A stretch of DNA of 33,290 nt from Peronospora farinosa. Taxonomy: Eukaryota > Oomycota > Peronosporomycetes > Peronosporales > Peronosporaceae. The stretch lies in the NCBI GenBank assembly GCA_947646735.1, contig CANTFK010000426.1, positions 1 to 33,290 on the forward strand. The letters run 5' to 3'. Below, one piece after another: positions 1 through 8,271 of the stretch. Position 1 is the stretch's first letter. Each line of letters begins with the position of its first letter. The position numbers and the translations under genes were made by a program. The notes beneath the pieces are model-generated. The model did not search any database and was not told where the DNA came from. It saw only the letters and a program-made list of their open reading frames with translations.

Positions 1-81
1 AAAATATTATTAGTTATAATAATATTTTTATTGACACTTCATATAAGTGTCAATATTATGTAACGGGCTCGCCCCGTTACA
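1..81 (+). repeat. 3' end of an LTR with three successive hairpins
   Basis: Three perfect inverted repeats follow one another: 1-11 with 18-28 (11-bp arms, 6-base loop), 29-39 with 45-55 (11-bp arms, 5-base loop), and 59-67 with 73-81 (TGTAACGGG / CCCGTTACA, 5-base loop). The last ends in TTACA, as do the other LTRs in this window, all of which run from TGTAAC to TTACA. I infer that 81 is the 3' edge of an LTR whose 5' part lies left of the window. The orientation is inferred from the gag-like region that follows on the + strand. Confidence 0.5.
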
Positions 82-83
82 GT

Positions 84-98
84 GTTGGTCAGAGCCGA
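84..98 (+). other. possible primer-binding site
   Basis: Two bases after the inferred LTR end there is TGTTGGTCAGAGCCG. This resembles the TGGT..CAGAGC core complementary to the 3' end of eukaryotic initiator tRNA-Met, but it lacks two bases of the usual motif. It is plausible only because of its position. Confidence 0.25.
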
Positions 99-487
99 AT
101 TGCTGTACCATCCGTTGCCGTTCGCCTAAGTGAACTGCGCAACGAACTATAAAACAAGCACCCAACTACGTCGCGGAAGCTGTTTCCAGTCTCGCAGTGA
201 GTGTGATGAGTAAATTCAAAACTATCTCAATCTAATAGAATCTAACGAAATCTAAATCTAACTACTGATTAATCAAATATAAAGAGATAGGATACGAGGC
301 TCCTTAAAAAGCGTATCCCAACGTGCGAGCTTAAATATATTTTAGCTCGCTGATGGCGTCCATATGTGTCGTCAACACGATGCCTAGTCTTAGATGGTGA
401 CAATATTGACGCTAATAAACTTTTAGCGTCTTTCCATCATGGAAAAGACAGGGCATAGCACTAGGTCGTGCTTTACCTATCTCCGTC
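99..487 (+). other. leader region, no gene seen
   Basis: This is the inferred untranslated leader of the + strand element. I see no convincing reading frame. Two hairpins are visible: 325-331 with 344-350 (GCGAGCT / AGCTCGC) and 408-415 with 423-430 (GACGCTAA / TTAGCGTC). A stretch at about 220-270 is a simple degenerate repeat of TCTAA-type words. Confidence 0.4.
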
Positions 488-1089
488 GTGTTGCGTTCGA
501 ATGAAACAACCGACGAATACGAATCAGAGTTTCTGCGCCGTGTTAAGCCGCATGCAGATGCAGTGAATATGCGGTCGCAGCAAATCAGCTTCACTATGAC
601 GCGTGCGAGAGAAATCTTGGGTGGTAAAATATCCCCAATTTTTCACGTCACACCACCCCTGCTAGTCCATCAGGACCTATCAGAGCGAGTGCAGCTGGCG
701 CTTCTGCTCATAAGAAGCCACCAGCCCAGGCACGTCGACGCGCAACGCGTCAACCGGTCTCCCAAGAGTCGAAACGCTTCGAGTATCCTTTCCATTGGAA
801 AAGGATCTGAAGCGTTTGCTTCACATGGCGGTGGGCCAACAACAAGGAAACGTGTGTTCCTACCCGCATCCACCAACACAGGTGGCGACCGGTAGGAGCG
901 GCGATTACGCCCAACTACTCGCGGGATGCTTATCCTGCTGCAGTTCAGTCGCAGACGGAGAACGCTGCACTGAAGAGAGAGGTTGCTGATCTTTCGAGTC
1001 AAGTCTCGCGACTGACTTCGTATCTACGAGATGTGAGTACGAAGGATTGTCAGGGGTGTGACCGCCTGAAACTTCGTTTGGACATATGA
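488..1089 (+). pseudogene. broken gag-like region with a coiled coil
   Basis: The coding sense jumps between frames. A charged stretch (TDEYESEFLRRVKPHADAV) lies in the frame starting at 488. A basic, proline- and alanine-rich stretch follows in a second frame to about 810. PLEKDLKRLLHMAVGQQQGN sits in a third frame from 795. Bases 907-1089 return to the second frame, with a heptad-like coiled coil (ENAALKREVADLSSQVSRL) and a small C-x2-C (DCQGCD) before the stop. Position after an LTR end and a possible primer-binding site makes a degenerate retrotransposon gag the likeliest reading, but no capsid signature or zinc knuckle is recognisable. An imperfect inverted repeat of about 21 bp (772-793 with 797-817) sits at the frame changes. 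Confidence 0.4.
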
Positions 1090-2631
1090 GAGCAACTGTG
1101 ATGAGAGACCCGCGTCAAACGCGGAGTCCTCCTCGATCACCGAGTCCTCTATCGCCTCACTCGTATACGGGAAACCTTTCGGCTTCTTCGTCGCCTGATC
1201 GGCAACGACGCTAGACGCACAGTAGACGTCACCATCGGTCTCGCTAGACTGATGTGGATATGCGATATCTTGTGGATCCACATACCGTTTCAGACGACAC
1301 ACGTAAAATACGGGGTGCGTCTTCATATACGGTGGGAGATTGAGCCTAAATAGTTTAGGTCTCCAACCTCCTCAACCACCGTCAATGGCCCAATGAATCA
1401 GAGCAATAGCTTGGCAGTACCGCCAAGTAGTACAGAAGTTGCATTTTTAGGTAGGGCAGCAGTACCTGATATCACTTTGTCCTTAACACTAAATTGTTCA
1501 TTGTTTTTGCAACCATGTTGGTACGCATATTGTTTTACTTGTCCTGTGCGCTTTTCGTTGCGTCACGGACTTTATATGTGATGGCTAATCACTTATTCAC
1601 GAAGCGCTGAGCTTCGCTCACGCTTTTAGCATCCAGCTCGTTTATGACATCTCCAAGAGATCGGTCATGGGTCGACGCTGCTGATAACACTATAGTGCCA
1701 TCGTCAAGGAGCACAGGAATTTCTTGCTGTGCCTTCTTATTGATACATGTAGATGTCGTGACCACTGATAAATTAGCAGTTTAACTAGGGCAATTTTGAC
1801 CCTCTTTGGCATTCGCACCAATCGAAGTGAGGCCCTCCCTCACTAAGACTCGGTCTGCGTACAAACGAGACTGCCGTCGAGGATGGCGCAGTCCCTAATA
1901 TATCCAGGGTGTTTTACCCGTACTGGCGTGAACACTGTTATTGATAGCAAACTTCACGGATGACAAATTGCTTGCTCCTTTCTTTAGAAGTCGCAACTGT
2001 GCGCAATACATCCGCCACGACCCGATTGGCTCTTTCCGTTTGTCCATCGGTCTGGGGAGGATCGGCTGTTGACATGTGGAGCTTGCTTACCAGCAAATCA
2101 AACACATGACGCCAAAAAAACCGACGTAAAACGCGGATCCCGATCCGATAATATGGATTCGGGCATCCCGTGTAGTCGATACGCGTGATCCAGGAATGAG
2201 AGGGCAGCCTCTTTTCCTGATATCTTGGTGCTACATGGTGCCAAATTCACCATCATGCTCAGTCTGTCTACAAAGACGACGAGCCCCGTCCTGCTTTATG
2301 CTCAGGCGGTAAGCCAAACATGAAGTCCATTATGACAGACTTACAACGATCCGTTGGAATTGTAGTTGCTTCAATGTCGCACTGCTGGAAGGTGTAGGCT
2401 TATTGCGCTGACACTCTTCGCAAGAGCGAATATAGCTGGCCACTTACCGATATAGGTGGAGCCACCAAAATTCTTCCGACACTCGTGAGAGTGTCTTTTC
2501 ACGGCCCAGATGCCGACTAGATGGAGCATAATAGCACTCGTGAAGTATCATCAGCTTGAGATATGATTCATGAGGGGCATAGATTCTCAAGGGATACAGG
2601 ACGATATATGATGCCATAACAGGCCATCACT
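1024..2631 (-). pseudogene. Ty3/gypsy integrase remnant
   Basis: Read right to left this is the integrase end of a gypsy polyprotein. It starts with a zinc-binding part (RHLGREKT, then CEECQRNK, about 2400-2600). The catalytic core follows: MDF with the first Asp codon at 2325-2327, FVDRLS at about 2265, and SDRDPRF with the second Asp at about 2146-2155. A seven-A run (2114-2120) coincides with a frame change, after which QTDGQTERAN carries the catalytic Glu at 2034-2036. A degraded stretch follows to about 1400. The C-terminal region typical of gypsy integrases (MKTHPVFYVCRLKRYVDPQ) opens at 1326 and stays open to 1024. Several stops and frame changes make it non-functional. It continues RNase H at 2632 and above, and this C-terminal part of pol lies outside the tandem array, so it occurs once. 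It meets the + strand gag-like region tail to tail near 1080-1090. No LTR is visible at that end. Confidence 0.85.
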
Positions 2632-3638
2632 GTAACTAAAGCGACTTAAATTCGCTTTCAGGTGCGACGGAAGGGTAACCTTTCGTCCACCAAAATGATC
2701 CAACAGCAGGCGAAAATGTTCGTCCTGACTGTAACACTCCTTGATATCGGAGGCCATCGATCTCGTCACATGGTAGGCCTTCATGGCTGCCAATGTCGAC
2801 AACTTAACTCTTCCTTTCGTACGAGACACACTATCCTGGCGTCTTGCCTCGAAGCCTGGTCTACGCGATAAAGCGTTAGCCAAGACATTCGACTTATCCG
2901 GTTTATATTTAGCTTTGAAATTAAATTCAGAGAAGAATGTTAGCCATCTTGCCATCGGGCGAGGCGAGAGGTGCGGTGGATTTATAGCGGTCCGCAGAGA
3001 TGCATGTATAACCCACAAATGGCTCGGTGCCCCACAAAAACTTAACAGTAGCATATTTAATTGAAAGTAGCTCCTTGTCATACACAGGGTAATTCAGCTC
3101 TGCGGCTTTGAGCCGAGACTGATACGAAATGACACGTTCAGCGCCGCTGTCATCATTCTTCATGAACGCGCTGTCGATTGCAAAATTGCTTGCATCACAG
3201 ACGATGATAAAGGCCTGACAATGCCAAGGCAGGTGCCTTCGCAATAGATTGCCTCACTGATGAAAACGTGTCTACTTGCTCCTTTGATTAAGTCCATTCT
3301 GCATCCATTTTTAAAAGGTCAGGCAATGGCTTCATCCTCTCCACATAATTCTTTCTGTACTTATGCAAGTAATTAGCGAGCCCAAGGAATCGGCGCAGAT
3401 CCTTCACATGTCGTGGGACTGGCCATTCCTTGATAGACGTTATCTTTTCTATGTACCACTATTACCCACTATGCAGCCCAGCACAGGTATCTCGGGTGCC
3501 CCTATTACGCACTTTTGCAAGTTAACGTATACTTGGGCGTCACCAGATACTGCAACACAGCTTTTGAATGACGCTTGTGCGACTCTATTGCGCTCAGACC
3601 GTCCTCCGCCCTACTAGGAACGAATACATCGTCAAAGT
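2632..3638 (-). pseudogene. RT catalytic segment, RNase H and linker remnant (unit 1)
   Basis: Sense is right to left. Beside the solo LTR at 3639 the frame gives YFDDVFV, the reverse-transcriptase catalytic Asp-Asp motif, followed by about 35 more codons and then two stops near 3505. After a degraded connection, the RNase H domain opens at 3244 (IIVCDASNFAIDSAFM, ERVISYQSRLKAAELNYPVYDKELLSIKYA), with an Asp and Glu in the positions expected for the catalytic residues. A frame change near 3010 moves the rest of RNase H (HASLRTA, MARWLTFFSEFNF, NVLANALSRRP) into another frame running to 2587. At 2632 the sequence passes without a break into the single-copy integrase. All copies share these lesions, so no active enzyme can come from this piece. 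Confidence 0.9.
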
Positions 3639-3643
3639 AACGG

Positions 3644-4014
3644 TGTAACGGGGCTAGAACGTACCGTCACTAGCTCACACGTGCGCTTGAGGAAGGCTCA
3701 AGCCCATGTATTAGGTATTAAGTAAATTTAACTCTGAAAAGGATGTATTAGGTATTAAGTAAATTTAACTCTGATTGTTATTATTTTTGTTTCAATTCGT
3801 ACTAATTACGAAGATTTTATGTTTTAATAAATACGACAGTGTTCTCGCCTTTCGGGAACCGCACATTTTCAGGCTAATTTATCATTGGTCCATATTGGGA
3901 CTTTATGCCCCAGCAATAAACAAACAAAAAATTGCCACGCTGTGCCCGCTATTCGGGCACACATATGTAATTGTTTATCTATATGTTGCTATGTGTGTAA
4001 TGTGGCCCATTACA
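3644..4014 (-). mobile_element. solo LTR, 371 bp, in the RT (unit 1)
   Basis: The segment begins TGTAACG and ends CCATTACA and is flanked by an exact 5-bp duplication AACGG (3639-3643 and 4015-4019). It interrupts the reverse transcriptase between the segment ending in [12 protein letters not shown] and the YFDD motif. No internal element sequence is present, so it is a solo LTR left by recombination between two LTRs. It contains a 32-bp direct duplication (3706-3737 and 3743-3774), a hairpin TTCGTA / TACGAA (3796-3812), and a terminal hairpin TGTAATG / CATTACA. Strand is assigned by resemblance to the LTRs of the gag-only element and is less certain than the boundaries. Confidence 0.85.
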
Positions 4015-4019
4015 AACGG

Positions 4020-4914
4020 GACGCGTAGGCACGGTGCTGATGCATCATGTGAGCCACGCATGTTGCCGGAGCATTTTTTAACCCTTGTGGCATCACAAGC
4101 CACTCCCACAGCATACCACTTGGGGTGCTTACTGCCGTCTTGGCTACATCAGTATCTCTCATGAGGAAATTGATAGTAGCCATCCTTCAGATCCAGCGCG
4201 GAAAAGATAGTTGACTTTCCCATGGACATCATTCCGCGGGATCGGCGTTTGCATCGAATGTGTTTAGTTGAAATTAAAAACTCGCCTAAAATACGATTAT
4301 CTACTTCTAAAAGTCGGAATTCACCTATAGCTATATTATCTTCTTGTACAAATGGTGTCCGTGTTCAACTTATTATAATCATGAACCATGCGTCATCCAT
4401 TTGCTGCGTAGCGCACACAGAAGTTCGGGCTGGAGTGAGGCAACTTGATCTCACGTACATGTCCCGTCTTGGCTCGCTTATCGAAGAACTCATCGATGTA
4501 ATCGACTTGTTCCTTCGGCAGCGGACATTTCCTGGCCACGTAATACTTGGTGCCAGGCCCTAGGTCAATCTCGTGCCTGATGACCCTATCTGCCGGTAGG
4601 CGGCTCAGCACCTCTGCTGGAAAAACATCACGGTGTTAATACAGAGCACCATAGAGCGAGATTTCCTTCAGGACATCTCACTCTTGAGTAGCAAACCGTT
4701 TCTTTTTGTCGGTCTCCAAGACGCTCTCATCCATTGTGGATGAAGAGCAACAGTCCACCACGTTTTCTTCTGGAACTGGTGCGACTATCTCGTGGATCTT
4801 TCCTTCCTTTAATTCGGACAGGAACAGATCCCACGTCATCTTCGAGAGATTTACTATCTCCTCGGAAGATGCCAAGACAAGTTGGAGCACCTCAACTGAG
4901 AATTCCTCCGCCAT
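4020..4914 (-). pseudogene. reverse transcriptase N-terminal half remnant (unit 1)
   Basis: In sense order: MAEEFSVEVLQLVLASSEEI opens at 4914. A TGA (4678-4680) and a TAA (4636-4638) then interrupt the same frame before RLPADRVIRHEIDLGPGTKYY, the usual gypsy RT entry, KEQVDYIDEFFDKR and GHVREIKLPHSSPNFCV. A TGA at 4393-4395 stands where gypsy RTs normally carry Trp. After MVHDYNK a 90-bp insertion (4261-4350) intervenes. The frame then gives [20 protein letters not shown], with the first catalytic Asp in ALDLKDG, then a frameshift, and [22 protein letters not shown] in another frame before the solo LTR. All stops listed here are present in every unit. Confidence 0.9.
4261..4350. mobile_element. 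90-bp TG...CA insertion in the RT (unit 1)
   Basis: A 90-bp AT-rich segment starting TGTTTAG and ending CTTGTACA is flanked by AATG on both sides (4257-4260 and 4351-4354). It separates RT codons that would otherwise lie close together. TG...CA ends and a 4-bp duplication fit a very short solo LTR or another mini element. It is not an intron, because the coding-strand edges are TG and CA, not GT and AG. No known family is recognised. Confidence 0.5.
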
Positions 4915-5702
4915 CTTGTCTTCGACGACCTCAAACAGCTCGTTCGTAGGTCCGTCCTCTTGGCCGACACTGATCTAATGGTCACTTGTTTAGACGTGCC
5001 CTTGATCGTCTTAGTACGTCTGGCGCTCGTTGTTCGTGTCACCACGACCTTTGACCTGGAAAAAGGTGTCGTTGCTATTTCAGCTAGCGCACTCCTTCCA
5101 ACCGCACCAGGCTCTTGGCTCTGTGCCGGTTCTTGTGGCGCTTGACTTCCTGTCAGCCCACCATCAACTGCCACAGGCTCTCGGCTCTGTGCAGGACCAT
5201 TGGACGCATGACTACCTGTCATCGTCCCATTCACTACACCAGTCTCCTCGAGCTGGGTAGGAATTTGTGTCATGTGAATTCCTTTAGAACAATTCCAACT
5301 AATCCAGGCTTAGCGAGAAGGATAGTACCTGGGGCCGATAAGCATACCGTCATCGCACCTTCGACTGTGTTGGACACAGCATCAATCGCATACGACTCTC
5401 GCAGGAGCGCATCCTTTCTGGTGTCCTGCGTAGAGTTAGCTACTGTGTGTGTACGCCAGTATATCCATGGTTGGTGTTTAGCCAGCCAAGGCATGCCTAG
5501 GATGAGGTCATACGGACTGTCCATACCTAGCACTGTAAACTTCTCTTTACAAGAGAAGTCACTGAAACTAAAGGCGAGTTCAACTTGAACTCCCTCCGAT
5601 TTAACGAGCGCGCTGTTAGCTAATAAACGGTCGCCTCTTGTTGCTTGCCATCCTGGCAAAGCGACTCATAATTTGCCGGACTCTTTTTCAGAGCCGCGAG
5701 TT
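4915..5702 (-). pseudogene. protease C-terminal part and protease-RT linker remnant (unit 1)
   Basis: Sense order: from 5659 a frame gives LANSALVKSEGVQVEL, FSDFSCKEKFTVLGMDSPYDLILGMPWLAKHQPWI, the second half of a gypsy aspartic protease with its ILGMPWL signature. This ends at 5270, and a shifted frame starting at 5273 continues through a Pro/Ser/Gln-rich linker with imperfect repeats (GSHASNGPAQSREP / GSQAPQEPAQSQEP) and a basic stretch. Another frame change near 4970 leads to the RT frame. The 41 bases between 5659 and 5702 contain the join to the catalytic half in a third frame. Confidence 0.85.
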
Positions 5703-6478
5703 TCACAAAGTTTGTGATGCACCCGAATCCACGAGAAGGGTCATCACTTGATTATAGCCTCGTATTCGAGCGCTATAGACAAAAAGGGTTGAGGTCCGAC
5801 CTTTCGGAACCTCAGGGACTATGCTACCCATTTGTTCGATAACTCTGAACATAGTGGTAGCTTCAGAGTCCGCGACAGTAGGGCATCCCGCCCTTACTGC
5901 ACTCCCACAAATTCTTAACTCATCTTGGGCAAGTGCTGAACCCGTGCGTCGTTCACGCTGGTTTTTCGCACCTCCCTTCGGGTAGGGAGCCTTCTTGCTG
6001 GCTGCTTTAGCACCAGCATCAGGTTTGGGATAACAGCGAGCCATCATACGGCCGCGCTTGCCGCACTTGTAGTAGACCACGTCTGCATTGCATAATTCCA
6101 TTAGAGTGGAACCCGACTTCTCGGCCGACGGCTTATAATAAGCTGTCGCCGAGAAATTGTTGTAGGATTGCTCTGAACCATGGCAATATCAATTGCCTCC
6201 TCTTTCGTCTTTGGCACTTTTCTGAAATGGACCTGACTCGATGGGCCGTGTCGTAGTCCATTTATGAACGTAGGCACCTCAATGTGTTTCGGTATCGAAA
6301 GACGCAGAAAGCGACCGCATCTTCTGCACATTCTATTTCAGAGATCATTTCGAATGTAGTGCTCCAAAGAAGCGCGCCTAAAGTAAAGCTTCATGTAAGG
6401 CGGCTGGTACATGGCTGCAAATAACCTCTGCAAACTAGACCTGAAGCTGGCCATGGAAAAATTCAATAGCAAAAAGGA
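5703..6478 (-). pseudogene. gag C-terminal part and protease active-site half (unit 1)
   Basis: Sense order: gag C-terminal part (IEVPTFINGLRHGPSSQVHFRK, EEAIDIAMVQ), a zinc knuckle that has lost its first Cys and its His (YYKCGKRGRMMARC), a basic region, then the protease active-site motif LLVDSGAS. Two bases after the motif the frame shifts and stops (5703). Upstream of 6331, bases to 6478 continue gag (LQRLFAAMYQPP) with a stop in between. In this unit only, a 1-base deletion near 6172 (GCTCTGAACC versus GCTCTTGAACC elsewhere) splits the 209-codon frame of the other units into 76 and 132 codons. The gag is interrupted at 6479 by the gag-only element. Confidence 0.9.
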
Positions 6479-6483
6479 AGTAT

Positions 6484-6801
6484 TGTAACGGCCTAAGAAC
6501 CCGTTACCGTCTCACACTTAAAAAGCGTTGAGGAAGCGCTCTTAATTAACTCGTAAATATAACTCTGTTTTATTTTTGTTTTGTTTTAATTTACAGTAAG
6601 TGCGAATATGTTCCCTAGCTCATGGGAATTACTCAATATGGAAGTCAATTTATTATTGGCTAATTATTGAGTCTGGTACCCCAATAATAAACCAATAATA
6701 AAATGACGCGCAGGATCCACTAATCGGATACTGCCCTATGCCTACTTATGTAATCATGTATATTTCCTATAACTACTCATGTAATAGGTTTCCCCATTAC
6801 A
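6484..6801 (-). repeat. 3' LTR of the gag-only element (unit 1)
   Basis: 318 bp, TGTAACGG to CCATTACA. I count about a dozen differences from its partner at 8272-8589. In the stretch 6617-6680 this copy matches the 5' LTR, whereas units 2, 4 and 5 carry a different version there. Confidence 0.9.
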
Positions 6802-6815
6802 TCATCCCCCTCTTT

Positions 6816-7205
6816 AAGTTGCGCTTACCTCAACGTAAGCGCGAATCGCAGAAAGTATTTTCTCGACCAACGGCGTAACTTCGAACCTGCCCATTTAGAC
6901 ATAGCTGAGCAGCAAGAACCCTAAGCGTCCACGAAACGATATCTCTGACAACCAGAACTGGGGACACCAAGCGACGATCCGAAGAGAACAGGCGCCGCAG
7001 GTGGTGAATGAGAACTTGAAGCCGTGGCGCTTGTATGGTCTTGAAGGTGCTGTCGATCCAGCAACGATTAGAATGATGATAATCAGTCTCGAATCATCGC
7101 GCATGGTGGTGGCATTGAAGTGAGTATGGATCACTTTGTGGATAGGAGCCCGAGCTACCACCTGAGTACTCGGGGCTCCATTTCTGCCAGTACGGGGCCC
7201 CGCGC
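6816..7205 (-). other. 3' internal region of the gag-only element (unit 1)
   Basis: Sense order: after the gag zinc knuckle, a frame from 7161 gives DDSRLIIIILIVAGS, which resembles the first strand of gypsy aspartic proteases. The Asp-Ser/Thr-Gly active site that should follow is absent. The frame ends at 6895 and non-coding sequence leads to the polypurine tract. The breakpoint of the pol deletion probably lies here. Confidence 0.5.
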
Positions 7206-8230
7206 CTACTGGAACCGCTCCTTTTTTGGCGGTATTACCAACAACACAGCGTCTCCTCGTGAGACAGCTGTGTTCATCGTCACCGGCGCAGGTGCACGAC
7301 AGACAGCCGCACGATGGCCTGCTTTACCACAGCGAAAACACTTCATCGTGTTAGGATTGTGAATGTCGCGGCTTAATGATTTGCCGCGACCACGAGAGGA
7401 CTCAATTGCATTAAGTTCTATTGGCTCTGGGCCAGACGTCCGGGAATGTTGTGACGCTACGTGCAGGTACGACGACGCGACAGTGTAATCCTCACGAAGC
7501 TCGAGGGCAAATGACTCCTCGAGTGACTTTGGCTTGGCACGTGTAAGGCAATAACGCATCATGACCTCCTGCATACCAAATATAAATGCATGGACTCGTG
7601 AAGCCATGTCAATTGGATGCGTGGTAATGCACAAAGCAAGATGACGTTTATTCTGCACGTAGTCACGCATTGACAGCTTGCCCGTCGGAGTGAGAAGAAA
7701 TCTGCACGCAAGCGACATTAATCTTGAGGAGGCTTGAAAGCCAGTCGTAAGTTACGCTGGATATCGTCCAGCGTGGGAAACGCCGACTCATCTACGACGA
7801 GCTTTCCGAGAGCCCATTCCTTGACATTTCCAACAAGGCGAGACAGAAGGAAATTGACCTTGGCCGTCGGAGCGTCAATTTATCTTGACGCTATTGCAAT
7901 ATCCAACTCGCGAAACCATCGATTAAGGGGGAAAAGATCCGGACCATCACCGGAGTACGTTGACGTCTCCATCTTGATAGCGTCATGGTGCGAAGTGCGC
8001 GAGGAAGTCATTACTCGCCGATTCGCTTCGGCGAGCTTGCGCACCATAAAGTCTTGGATGGCGGCACGCTGATCATCGGACGTCGCTGTGCTCAGCAGCG
8101 ACGTCACAATAGTTGTACCAGACACCAACGCGAGGCGATGTAGTGCCTGCCACTCCACAGAGGTGAGATGTGGGAAGTCAGAATGCTCCAGCGAGACCGC
8201 TGGAGCCACCGAAGACTCGTCCATGTTCAT
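7206..8230 (-). pseudogene. gag of the gag-only element (unit 1)
   Basis: The first ATG is at 8230, 41 bases inside the 5' LTR. Sense order: an acidic N-terminus, a helical region (MVRKLAEANRRVM), FPLNRWFRELDIAIASR, then a TAA near 7880. The same frame continues beyond the stop with [21 protein letters not shown] and [15 protein letters not shown], the core of a retrotransposon gag domain. A second stop and a frame change near 7700 lead to KLSMRDYVQNKRHLALCI, FIFGMQEVMMRYCLTRA and LEESFALELREDYTVASSY. A complete CCHC zinc knuckle (CFRCGKAGHRAAVC) follows. The stops are common to the copies checked, so the gag was dead before the array formed. Confidence 0.85.
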
Positions 8231-8271
8231 CTCAAATGTGGTCACTGAGAGGACTACAAAGTTCTACCAGG

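Noticed and set aside
2783..3064. 93-codon + strand open frame seen in all units
   Set aside because: Antisense of RNase H, and conserved only because the whole unit is duplicated.
3775..4164. 129-codon + strand open frame with a hydrophobic start
   Set aside because: It starts inside the solo LTR and runs across its boundary into antisense RT. It has no independent support.
4261..4350. 90-bp RT interruption as a spliceosomal intron
   Set aside because: On the coding strand the edges are TG and CA with no GT...AG choice that restores a frame. Flanking AATG repeats favour an insertion.
4706..4978. 90-codon + strand Ser/Thr-rich open frame
   Set aside because: Antisense of the charged RT leader (MAEEFSVEVL...). 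Its composition is explained by the complementary strand.
5115..5588. 157-codon + strand open frame, repeated in each unit
   Set aside because: It lies antisense to the protease and linker, whose motifs (ILGMPWL) are recognisable on the minus strand. It has no recognisable domain, so it is a shadow frame.
7120..7362. 80-codon + strand open frame
   Set aside because: Antisense of the gag zinc-knuckle region of the gag-only element.
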